A DNA stretch of 64,000 bases. Origin: Candidatus Hebobacterum abditum. GTDB taxonomy: Bacteria; Armatimonadota; Hebobacteria; Hebobacterales; Hebobacteraceae. The stretch covers positions 1 to 64,000 of the forward strand of contig JALGXW010000007.1 of assembly GCA_029821875.1 (NCBI GenBank), in the 5' to 3' direction. Position numbers and translations under genes: made by a program. Positions 17,211 through 25,288 of this stretch are shown piece after piece. The notes under the pieces were generated by a model. It made no database searches, had not been told where the DNA came from, and saw only the letters and a list, made by a program, of their open reading frames with translations. The first letter of the stretch is position 1. The number at the start of each line of letters is the position of its first letter.

Positions 17211-18475
17211 CTTGGCTGCTCCCGGCCGACCGCACGGCCTCGCATATGGCGTATCAACTGAGGAAGCGCGTCTCGCCTGCCGGCTGCGCCGGGCTTCAGA
17301 GCCACCGGAAGGCCGTCGGCGTGGCCTTCGACAATACTGCCGGCCGCCATTCCCGGCAGCGGCTCCTCCGCCACGAGCACCACGTGACAGCCCAGTGTAT
17401 CGAGCACCGCGTGAGCTGTCGCGCCCCCGCCGACGAGGAGGGCTCCCGGCGCGTTCTGCTTCAGGACGACGAACGCGAGATGTGCCAGGTGTTCCACGAC
17501 CAAGTCCACCGGCCGCGGCGCATCGGGGAGCGGCCCGACGGCATGCACGATGGCGTCCCGCCCGGCCCGTAGCGCCGAGCCGGCCTGCGCGATGGCCTCG
17601 CCCAACTCGGGTACCGTCTCCTCCTCCCACGAGAGGCCATGGCACGGCAGTGGGATCGGCGACAGATCCTCCTCCGCGGCTGCGGCCTCCGCCTGCTCGG
17701 CCAGGCGGTGGCTTGAGCTGGCGAGCACGGCGAGCACGGGCCGCGCCCCTCCCGCCGCCGCAGCCGTCGCGCGGGCGGACGGGGGCCCTAGGAGGTGCGC
17801 CGCCACCGCTCGTGCAAGCCCACCCGATCCCGCGAGGATCGGCGCGGGGTCGAGCGTGAGTGCCGCCTCGGCTACGGCTTCGAGGTCCGAGTCGGTCTCC
17901 GCATCGGCGACGACCACGCCATCGCGACTGAGACGGTCCTTCAGCCCGCGGCCGCCTTCGCGGACCGCGTGGAGCGCGCACGAACTGATGGGGACACGGG
18001 GCCACTGCGATCGAAGCAGATCGTCGATGTGTGAGCTCTCAACCGGAGCCTGCGGGTCGCGGCCCATCTCGATTTCGGCTGCCGGGACCCCGTCCACGAG
18101 GGCCACCCCGTGCACGGTAGTCCGACCGCGGGTGGGATAGGCCGGCGCGAGGACGATCGGCCGGCCTGCTGCATCGGAGATCGCCGCGAGCTCAGCGCCG
18201 ATGTTCCCGCGGAGGTTCGAGTCCACCTTCTTGTACAGCAATCCCGTCCCGGCCCCCGATGCGGATCGGACTGCGGCGGCGACCACCTCGGAGGCCTCCT
18301 TGGGCGGTGAGCCGCGGGATTCCGTCGTGACGGCGAAGGCCGATCTGCCTTCACACAGCCGCGCCTGCTCACTAAGCGATACCGGAACGGGCCTCCCCGG
18401 CCGGACAAACGCCGCCGCGGCGTCGGCGGCGCCGGTCAGGTCATCGGCGATGATCGCTACGGGCAGTAGGGACAC
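17207..18475 (-). CDS. Four-carbon acid sugar kinase family protein (DUF1537/DtnK-like)
   Basis: This family phosphorylates D-threonate, D-erythronate or related acid sugars with ATP. The 422-residue protein has the N-terminal 'VAIIADDLTGAADAAAAFV' and the hallmark 'LYKKVDSNLRGNIGAELAAI'. The C-terminal nucleotide-binding half carries 'LLVGGGATAHAVLDTLGC' and 'ALKPGAAGRRDAL'. The start is GTG at 18475, giving MSLLPVAIIADD. It is coupled to the PdxA2-type gene, which would use its product. The pair is a known catabolic module for four-carbon sugar acids. No transporter or regulator is adjacent. Confidence 0.93.
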   Translation of the reverse strand: MSLLPVAIIADDLTGAADAAAAFVRPGRPVPVSLSEQARLCEGRSAFAVTTESRGSPPKEASEVVAAAVRSASGAGTGLLYKKVDSNLRGNIGAELAAISDAAGRPIVLAPAYPTRGRTTVHGVALVDGVPAAEIEMGRDPQAPVESSHIDDLLRSQWPRVPISSCALHAVREGGRGLKDRLSRDGVVVADAETDSDLEAVAEAALTLDPAPILAGSGGLARAVAAHLLGPPSARATAAAAGGARPVLAVLASSSHRLAEQAEAAAAEEDLSPIPLPCHGLSWEEETVPELGEAIAQAGSALRAGRDAIVHAVGPLPDAPRPVDLVVEHLAHLAFVVLKQNAPGALLVGGGATAHAVLDTLGCHVVLVAEEPLPGMAAGSIVEGHADGLPVALKPGAAGRRDALPQLIRHMRGRAVGREQPR

Positions 18476-18574
18476 GATAGGCTCGACTTCTCCGCCGGCC
18501 GCGCCTCGCCCTGCGGCAGGAGCCCGCCACCTCGCCGACGAACTGTCCCCAGGCAGTCTGAAAGGCGATGAGCC

Positions 18575-19300
18575 GTGAGCGAAGAGCTGGCCAGCCTATA
18601 CGACATTCAGCAGGCCGACACAGAGATCGCCCGCCACGAGGAGGCCCTGTCCGACCTCGACGCGGGCGCCGGTCTCGCCGCCGAGATCGAGACGCTGGAG
18701 GGCGAGCTCGGCGATGTGCGCAAGCAGCTGGAGGAGGCCGAGAACGAGAACCTGGACCGCGAGCTCGAGGCAAAGACGCTGGAGGAGAAGCGCAAGCGGT
18801 TCCAGGATCAGCTCTACGGGGGGAGTGTGCGCAACCCGCGGCAACTCACTGACCTTCACCAGGAGGTCGAGATGCTCGGCCGCGAGATTGGCAAGCTCGA
18901 GGACCGCATGCTCGAGCTGATGGAGCTGCTCGAGTCGCTGCGGGCGGGGATCTCCTCGCGGGAGCAACGCCTTGCTGAGGCAGAGACCCAGCTGGAGGCC
19001 GTGCGCGCCGAGTACGAGCGGAAGGGCGGCCGGCTCCGCGAGCGGATCGTGGAGCTCAAGGCCGAGCGAAGAGACCACGCGGCCCGCGTCGGGCCGCGCC
19101 TTTTGAAGCGTTACGAGCAGATCCGAGGCAGAGCGGGGAACCTCGGGTTGGTGAAGGTGACCGGCAGAAACTGCCTCGGCTGCATGATCGACCTCCCGCA
19201 AGAGACTGTCAAGGCCTTGCGGGCGGGCCGATCCGGACTCACTTGCGACAACTGCGGCCGCCTGCTTCTCTGGGGCGAAGGCGGCGAAGCTGAGCAGTAG
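18575..19300 (+). CDS. Zinc-ribbon coiled-coil protein (DUF164/C4-type zinc ribbon)
   Basis: The 241-residue protein has a long coiled coil (about 10-190) and a C-terminal C4 zinc ribbon. The ribbon's 'NCLGCMIDLP' and 'LTCDNCGRLLLW' motifs supply two CxxC pairs. The segment 'YGGSVRNPRQLTDLHQEV' is diagnostic of this family, which is widespread, cytoplasmic and variously proposed to act in RNA or DNA transactions. The start is GTG 18575; the ribosome site is weak. It is followed by folE2, 120 nt downstream on the same strand. Confidence 0.92.
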   Translation: MSEELASLYDIQQADTEIARHEEALSDLDAGAGLAAEIETLEGELGDVRKQLEEAENENLDRELEAKTLEEKRKRFQDQLYGGSVRNPRQLTDLHQEVEMLGREIGKLEDRMLELMELLESLRAGISSREQRLAEAETQLEAVRAEYERKGGRLRERIVELKAERRDHAARVGPRLLKRYEQIRGRAGNLGLVKVTGRNCLGCMIDLPQETVKALRAGRSGLTCDNCGRLLLWGEGGEAEQ

Positions 19301-19420
19301 CCGCGCAGCCGACCGCCCGCAATGGGCCGGTCCTTCCTTGGGGGCCGGTCTCTGCGGCAACCATACGATCCCTGGCGGGGCTGGGCCGCGCCGAGAGTGG
19401 ACGACAGCGGAGCACAACAG

Positions 19421-20233
19421 ATGAAGGACCTGGCCGCCAGCGCCGACGACCGCGGGATCACGGTCCAACGAGTCGGGGTGAAGGACGTCCACCTGCCGAT
19501 ACTTGTCAGGCGGAAGGGGGGCGGCTTCGACAGCGCGCTGGCCCGCATCGACTTCGGAGTGACCCTCCCCCACCAGTTCCGCGGCACCCACATGAGTCGC
19601 TTCCTCGATATTCTCTTCCGGTGGCGAGAGAAGCCCATCAGCAAGCCCGAGCTTGAGGAGATGCTGCGCGAGGCCTGCCAGCGACTGGAGGCCGAGCACG
19701 CCCGCGTCGACGTGTCGTTTAAGTACTTCATGAACAAGAGGTCGCCCGCCACCCAGAGCGAGAGTGCGCTGGACTATGACTGCAAGTTCGAGGGCGCTCT
19801 GGATGGCGATCAGTATCGGCTGACGACCTGTGTCGAGGTACCCGTTACCATCCTCTGCCCCTGCAGCAGGGAGATCTCCCGGCACGGCGCCCACAGCCAG
19901 CGGGCCATCATACGCGCCCGCATCCGCACGCGCCCCGAGGAGATGGTCTGGATCGAGGATCTCGTTACCACGCTCGAGCAACAGGGCAGTGCCGAGATCT
20001 ATCCTCTCCTCAAGCGCCAGGACGAGAAGTTCGTCACCGAGGCCGCCTACGAGAGCCCCAAGTTCGTCGAAGACGTCGTGCGGGACGTCGTCTCAATCCT
20101 GCGGGCCGATGACCGCATCGCCTGGTTCCAGGTCGAGTGTGAGAGCATGGAGTCGATCCACAACCACACGGCCTACGCTCTCCACGAGGAGTCGACGGTG
20201 GCCGGCAACACGGAGGCGGAGGCCAGGCCGTGA
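19421..20233 (+). CDS. folE2: GTP cyclohydrolase FolE2 (type IB)
   Basis: FolE2 converts GTP to 7,8-dihydroneopterin triphosphate for folate or tetrahydropterin synthesis and, unlike FolE, works with metals other than zinc. The 270 residues include 'RIDFGVTLPHQFRGTHMSRF', 'KRSPATQSES', the catalytic region 'CPCSREISRHGAHSQR', and the C-terminal 'FQVECESMESIHNHTAYA' with its conserved Glu and His. ATG 19421 was chosen because a GCGGAG site precedes it and the family begins here; the open frame to 19322 adds residues without homology. Its stop overlaps the next gene's GTG (GTGA). Confidence 0.95.
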   Translation: MKDLAASADDRGITVQRVGVKDVHLPILVRRKGGGFDSALARIDFGVTLPHQFRGTHMSRFLDILFRWREKPISKPELEEMLREACQRLEAEHARVDVSFKYFMNKRSPATQSESALDYDCKFEGALDGDQYRLTTCVEVPVTILCPCSREISRHGAHSQRAIIRARIRTRPEEMVWIEDLVTTLEQQGSAEIYPLLKRQDEKFVTEAAYESPKFVEDVVRDVVSILRADDRIAWFQVECESMESIHNHTAYALHEESTVAGNTEAEARP

Positions 20234-21174
20234 ATGGGAAGATCGCCATCGTCGGCGGAGCAGGACGCGTCGGATCGAACGCCGCCTATGCGCTCCAGCT
20301 CGGCGGCATCGGCGAGGAGATCGTGCTGGTGGACGTCGCCGCCGAGGCCGCTCTCGGGGAGGCGCTCGACCTCACGCACGGCCGCGCGGCGGCCGGCGGG
20401 CCGCAGATCAGCGGGGGCGACTACAGCGCGATCGCCGGCTTCGACGTTGTCGTCGTGACGGCCGGCCTCAGGCGCAAGCCCGATGAGTCGCGACTGCAGC
20501 TCATCGAGCGCAACGCCGCCCTATTCCAGGAGATCGTGCAGTCGGTCCAGGCCGTCGAGCTGGCCCCCGAGGCGATCCTGCTCGTCGTCACGAACCCCGT
20601 GGACGTCCTCACCTACCTCGCGGCCGCCGAGCTCGGCTGGCCTCCGAAGCGTACCCTCGGCCTTGGGACCGTTCTCGATACGCTCAGATTCCGCTCCCTG
20701 CTCGGCGAGGCGCTCGGCCTCAATCCATCGCTGGTTGAGGCGCTGATTCTGGGCGAGCACGGTGACTCGATGGTGCCCATCTTCTCCCAGCTCCGCTACG
20801 ACGGCCAGCCTATGGCCGAGCTGCCGGGCTACTCCGAGGAGGCCGCGCAGAGGGCCTTCGAGGCCACTCGCACCGCGGGCGCTGAGTGCCTGCGGCTGAA
20901 GGGCGGGGCCGGCTATGCGGTCGGCCTCTCGATCAGGGATGTGGTGTCCGCGATCCTGGGCGATTCGTGCGCCGTCCTACCCGTGTCCACCCTCGACGAG
21001 TCCGGGGAGTTCCACCGCGTGGCCCTCAGCCGCCCGACCCGGGTGGGGCGTGCCGGCTGGCTGGAGCACGTGCCGATCGACCTGTCGGATGAGGAGCACA
21101 GGGAGCTCGCCCGCAGCGCCGAAATCCTGCGAGAGACTCTAGCAAGCCTCCGGGCGGAGCCGTCGTCCGCCTGA
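20230..21174 (+). CDS. NAD-dependent lactate/malate dehydrogenase family protein
   Basis: The 314-residue protein has an N-terminal Rossmann fold ('IAIVGGAGRVGSNAAYAL', 'LVDVAAEAA') and the catalytic 'LGEHGDSMVP', in which H177 is the proton relay. The coenzyme-loop specificity position, equivalent to residue 102 of lactate dehydrogenases, is R82 in 'TAGLRRKPDESR'. Arg there points to malate/oxaloacetate rather than lactate, which needs Gln. The substrate is therefore probably malate, though other motifs are lactate-dehydrogenase-like. GTG 20230 starts inside the folE2 stop with GGAGG 7 nt upstream. Confidence 0.9.
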   Translation: MNGKIAIVGGAGRVGSNAAYALQLGGIGEEIVLVDVAAEAALGEALDLTHGRAAAGGPQISGGDYSAIAGFDVVVVTAGLRRKPDESRLQLIERNAALFQEIVQSVQAVELAPEAILLVVTNPVDVLTYLAAAELGWPPKRTLGLGTVLDTLRFRSLLGEALGLNPSLVEALILGEHGDSMVPIFSQLRYDGQPMAELPGYSEEAAQRAFEATRTAGAECLRLKGGAGYAVGLSIRDVVSAILGDSCAVLPVSTLDESGEFHRVALSRPTRVGRAGWLEHVPIDLSDEEHRELARSAEILRETLASLRAEPSSA

Positions 21175-21188
21175 GCTGGAGGAGAGTC

Positions 21189-21845
21189 ATGAAGATCAAG
21201 TTCCTCGGACACGCTTCCTTTCTCATCACGACCGCCGGCGGGAAGAAGATTGTGACCGATCCGTACGAGCCGGGGGGGTTCGGGGGCGCCATCGGGTACG
21301 GCCCGCTGACCGAAACGGCCGACTACGTGACCGTCAGCCACGACCATGCCGACCACAACTATGTGAAGATGGTGCCCGGCTCGCCGCGGGTGATAAAGGG
21401 AGCGGGCGAAGAGACGCACGACGGGATTCTGTTCCGTGCGCTGACCACCCATCATGACGCGAGCCGCGGCGCCGAGAGAGGTGGCAACATCGTGCGCGTG
21501 ATCGAGGCCGACGGGATCGCCGTGTGTCATCTCGGCGACCTCGGGCATGCGCTCGGCCCCGAGGACGCAACGGCCCTGTGTCACATCGATGTGCTGCTCG
21601 TGCCCGTCGGCGGGACCTTCACCGTGGACGCCAAGGGCGCGACGGCGGTCGTCGACCGGCTCCGGCCGCGCATCGCCATTCCGATGCACTTCCTCACGCC
21701 AAAGGTCGGCCTCGACATCGGGCCGGTGGACGACTTCCTCGCGGGCAAGGATCGCGTCAGGCGCGTCGGCAGCCCGGAGGTAGAAGTCACGAAGGAGACG
21801 CTCCCCGAGCCCACCGAGATCGTGGTGCTCGACCCCGCGCTGTGA
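21189..21845 (+). CDS. UPF0173-type metal-dependent hydrolase (metallo-beta-lactamase fold)
   Basis: The 218-residue protein has a metallo-beta-lactamase fold: 'MKIKFLGHASFLI', the metal motif 'VSHDHADHN' (HxHxDH), 'VCHLGDLGHALG' with the bridging Asp, and a final 'IPMHFLTPK' His. This matches the UPF0173/YtkL group, whose substrates are unknown. A GGAGGAG site precedes the ATG. It follows the dehydrogenase by 14 nt and converges with the sulfatase-like gene, with only 9 nt between stops. Confidence 0.92.
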   Translation: MKIKFLGHASFLITTAGGKKIVTDPYEPGGFGGAIGYGPLTETADYVTVSHDHADHNYVKMVPGSPRVIKGAGEETHDGILFRALTTHHDASRGAERGGNIVRVIEADGIAVCHLGDLGHALGPEDATALCHIDVLLVPVGGTFTVDAKGATAVVDRLRPRIAIPMHFLTPKVGLDIGPVDDFLAGKDRVRRVGSPEVEVTKETLPEPTEIVVLDPAL

Positions 21846-21854
21846 CGCCCGACG

Positions 21855-24224
21855 CTAGCGCAGATAGCCGAGCGATCTGAGGTGCTCTGTCAGCTCCTCC
21901 GGCAGCTCTCCGGCCGGCAACTGCTGTGCCGCACCCGCCTGGGACGCGCCGGGTGGAAGCCACACCCAGATGGCGAACTCATCAGCATCGGCCGCGACCG
22001 GCGGTTCCCCGGCCGCCAGCAGTGCCTCGGCGGCGCGGCCGATGACGAGAGGCAGCGCCGCCGGCTGCTGGCCTCTCTCGCCCAAGTGGAACTTGTCCGC
22101 GCCAACGGCCCCCTGATCCGACCGCACGGCCACAGTGATGGTTCCCTGAGGATCGTCCGGATCGAACAGCACCACCTGCGGCGTGTCGCCGGGTGGCAGC
22201 CGGATCGAAGCCCGGTGTGCGGCCGCGCTCCCGCCGGGCTGGCCCGGCTGCGCGGCGGGTTTGTGCGCCACGCTGATCGCATCGCGGTCGAGAGCTGTGG
22301 GCATGTCGAGGTAGGCGAGCGGCGCATTGGAGGTGAGCTCGATCGTGAGCTGCTGCGTGCGCGGCCCGACGACGGCTAGCCGGTAGCCCCTGGCGGCCCT
22401 CATCGCAAGGTCGGCCAACACATGCCGCATCTCGTCGAGCTGCTCCGGCGACGACTCCGCGATGCTCCGCGTCTGGCCGGGGTCGGAGGATAGGTCGTAC
22501 AGCTCCTCGTCCTGCTCGCCCCGCGACGAGATGTAGCACCAGTCTCCCTTCCGAGCCATGACCCCGGCTCCCGCGCTCTCGGAGAACACCGGCCTGTCTT
22601 CGAGCGGTGCGCCGGCAAGAACCGGCATGAGCGACCGGCCCACACAACTTGCGGGCGGCTCGGCGCCGGCCGCGTCGAGCAGGGACGGCATCAGGTCGAC
22701 GAGGGCGACCGGCTGGCGCACACGCCGGGGCGCAGCGCGAGGAAGGACGCCGGGTACGCGGACGATGAGCGGCACACGCGCCAAACTCTGGTAAGGCACT
22801 CCCCCGTGGCTCATCACACCGTGGCCGCCGAGGCCCTGGCCGTGGTCGGCGGTGATCACGATGAGCGTGTTCGCGCCCCATGGCTGACTCAGCAGCCAGT
22901 CGAAGAACAGCCTCAGGTAGCGGTCGGTGTGCAGGATCTCGCCGTCGTACAGGTCCACGATGTACTGCAGATCGGCCGGCGGAAGCTCGTCGGGATCTCC
23001 GCGCAGGGCCGCGTCCATCAGCAGTCGGGGGTCAGTCAGAGGGCCCAGGTAGCCGCGGTCGAACTCCTCGATGCGATGGGCCCACCCTTGGAAGTAGTTG
23101 TGGACCTCGTGGGTGTGAAGGAGCAGGAAGAACGGCCTGTCCGAGCCTCCCGAAAGGCGCTCCTTCACGACCGCCAACTGATTGGGCAGCATCGGCTTAT
23201 GCTTCGGGGACCAATACCAGTCGAAGCCGGCATCGAACCCGAGCGCCGGATCGAGGAACCCACCACCGACACAGGCCAGGCTCTCGTACCCCGCCGCCCG
23301 CAGCTCACCTTGGAGCGAGACGGGCATGGAGACGGGCTGCAGGAAGAGCTCCTCCTCGTCTTCGCCAGGGATGGTTATCTTCCCGACTCGCGCCCCGCAG
23401 AGGAAGCGGTAAGTCGACGTGAGCAGGCTCTGGATGGAGGGCATCGTCCACGTCGCTTGTGCGCTCGCGTCCTCGAACACTATGCCCTGCGCGGCGAACG
23501 AGTCGAGGAAGGGGCTCGTGCTGCGATCGTAGCCGTAGCAGCCGAGGTGGTCGGGCCGGAGCGCGTCAATGATGACGACAACGATATTGGGCCGCGGCGC
23601 CCGGGCCGGCACGAAGATGGCTGGGTCAAGCCAGACGGCGTGGGCCGCGATGAAGTCCTCGGGCTCCCCTTCCCGGGCCGGGCCGACCGGCTCTGTCGCC
23701 AGTTCGATCTCGACCTCCCCTTCGCCGGAGGGGGGAAGGTGGAGGACGACGGGCACCCAGTTGGTGTCGTCCTCTCCCCGCCAGCGCTTCACTTCTTCCG
23801 ACAAGAGCGTCACCGTACCGTCGTCGCTCCTCATCCGCACGCTGAAGAGGATCCCGCCGCCGCTCTTGTCCCAGCTCGAACGGGCCGCGCCGAAGGCAAC
23901 TCGAAGGCGGCCGCCCTCTGGCAGCCGGAGCTTCTGCTTCATGGCGTAGGGCGCGGGCGCGGCGATCGCTGGGAGGCGTGCATCGCGGAGCAGGATGCGC
24001 AGGTGGCCGTCAGCGCTCACTGACATGCTCGGCGGAGGCAGACCGCCCCTGAAGTTGTCGACGAAGTGGAATGCCTGCCCCGGCAGCAACTCGACCGCGG
24101 CTCCGGACTCAGCGGTCGGTGCCGGCCAGGATGGTTCGGGCGCGGACCGTTCCTCGCGCCCACATCCGAGGCATACCAGCAGGAAGGCCGCCAGCACAGC
24201 CGCCAGTGGGCATCTTGTTTGCAT
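21855..24224 (-). CDS. Sulfatase-fold lipoprotein with Thr at the nucleophile position
   Basis: The 789-residue protein starts with a signal peptide and a lipobox-like 'LVCLGC' (Cys21), so it is probably a lipoprotein. A non-catalytic beta-sandwich of about 185 residues precedes the alkaline-phosphatase/sulfatase core: 'RPNIVVVIIDALRPDHLGCYGY' in outline, then 'WTMPSIQSLLTS', 'ITADHGQGLGGHG' and 'LYDLSSDPGQTRS'. The position normally held by the Cys or Ser turned into formylglycine is T260 in the T-M-P-S motif. Classical sulfatase activity is therefore doubtful; a Thr nucleophile suggests phosphatase, phosphodiesterase or transferase chemistry. Another beta-rich domain of about 180 residues ends the protein. 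Confidence 0.85.
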   Translation of the reverse strand: MQTRCPLAAVLAAFLLVCLGCGREERSAPEPSWPAPTAESGAAVELLPGQAFHFVDNFRGGLPPPSMSVSADGHLRILLRDARLPAIAAPAPYAMKQKLRLPEGGRLRVAFGAARSSWDKSGGGILFSVRMRSDDGTVTLLSEEVKRWRGEDDTNWVPVVLHLPPSGEGEVEIELATEPVGPAREGEPEDFIAAHAVWLDPAIFVPARAPRPNIVVVIIDALRPDHLGCYGYDRSTSPFLDSFAAQGIVFEDASAQATWTMPSIQSLLTSTYRFLCGARVGKITIPGEDEEELFLQPVSMPVSLQGELRAAGYESLACVGGGFLDPALGFDAGFDWYWSPKHKPMLPNQLAVVKERLSGGSDRPFFLLLHTHEVHNYFQGWAHRIEEFDRGYLGPLTDPRLLMDAALRGDPDELPPADLQYIVDLYDGEILHTDRYLRLFFDWLLSQPWGANTLIVITADHGQGLGGHGVMSHGGVPYQSLARVPLIVRVPGVLPRAAPRRVRQPVALVDLMPSLLDAAGAEPPASCVGRSLMPVLAGAPLEDRPVFSESAGAGVMARKGDWCYISSRGEQDEELYDLSSDPGQTRSIAESSPEQLDEMRHVLADLAMRAARGYRLAVVGPRTQQLTIELTSNAPLAYLDMPTALDRDAISVAHKPAAQPGQPGGSAAAHRASIRLPPGDTPQVVLFDPDDPQGTITVAVRSDQGAVGADKFHLGERGQQPAALPLVIGRAAEALLAAGEPPVAADADEFAIWVWLPPGASQAGAAQQLPAGELPEELTEHLRSLGYLR

Positions 24225-24402
24225 TGCGCGGCGCTCCCGTCGAGCGAGAAGGGGATATGCCTATCCTTAGGCGGTGAGGCACCCTCTTCCTGCGCAGCGA
24301 GGGCCGGCGTAGCCGCATCCTCCCGCCAGGAAATGGCAGAAGGTCGCCGTGTCGACACGTAGAAGCAGTAGGTAGCTTCCGTGTGCGAGGGGGTCGGTTT
24401 CT

Positions 24403-25140
24403 GTGGAAGTGGCGTCTGGGATATACCGCGCGGAGTCTCGCAATGAGGTGATGTACGCCCTCGACTGCGGCGGCGCGCACGCCCTGGTGGACGTCGGAGG
24501 CGAGGCGGGACTCGAGGAGAAGCTGGGACAGCTGGAGACGGACGGCGTCGATCTCGCCTCCGTCGTGGCCCTTTTCATCACCCATTGTCACGAGGACCAC
24601 GCCGGTGCCGTCGCCCATCTTCGGGAGGAGAGGTCGCCCCGGGTCGTCGCCCACCGGCTTGCCTGCGAGCAGCTCCGCTACTGCCCGGCCTACACGCCCC
24701 TCGAGGGCGAAATGGTCGATTACACGGTGGACCAGGGCGACACCGTCGAGATCGGCGAGCTGTCCTTCCAGGTCCATCACATGCCCGGACATACCCCCGA
24801 CACGGTCGCCTGGCAGCTCGGTGACGGGCTTTTCGCCGGCGACATCCTCCAGTGTGACGGCACCATTGGCTGGATGGACGTGCATTGGGGCTCCTGCATC
24901 GGGGACTACCGCTCGTCTCTTCAGCGCCTGCTGCGCCTGCCCGTCAAGCACATCTACCCAGGGCACGGCGAGTGTGGAGAGCTCACGCAGGACAGCGTCG
25001 AAGAAGGGCTGCACCGCCTTGACACGCTCGCCCAGGCCGATGGTAGCCTACTGACGGTGATGGGCCGCCCGGCCCCTCTCCGCCCCGGGGACGTTCCCAC
25101 CAAGATCGTCCGCCTCCCGACCGTACTCCCCGGCGCCTGA
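24403..25140 (+). CDS. Metallo-beta-lactamase-fold hydrolase
   Basis: The 245-residue protein has the full metal-binding set: 'LFITHCHEDHAGAV' (HxHxDH), 'VHHMPGHTPDTVAW' (third His), 'LFAGDILQ' (bridging Asp) and 'IYPGHGE' (last His). This is the glyoxalase II-like branch, which hydrolyses thioesters or other esters; the substrate is not evident. The start is GTG 24403, with a G-rich stretch upstream. It lies divergent from the sulfatase-fold gene across 178 nt and 149 nt before the DUF4091 gene. Confidence 0.9.
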   Translation: MEVASGIYRAESRNEVMYALDCGGAHALVDVGGEAGLEEKLGQLETDGVDLASVVALFITHCHEDHAGAVAHLREERSPRVVAHRLACEQLRYCPAYTPLEGEMVDYTVDQGDTVEIGELSFQVHHMPGHTPDTVAWQLGDGLFAGDILQCDGTIGWMDVHWGSCIGDYRSSLQRLLRLPVKHIYPGHGECGELTQDSVEEGLHRLDTLAQADGSLLTVMGRPAPLRPGDVPTKIVRLPTVLPGA

Positions 25141-25288
25141 GCGATCGCGTCGTGGCCACTCCTGGTCGGTCTTCCGGGGAACTCGTGTGAGGTATCCGAC
25201 CGCCGAGCGGCGAACTACCCTCGCGTGCAATTGCCCCGTGCCCTCGCCATACACCTGGCGAGGAGCATGGCCTTTGCGAGGATGATGA

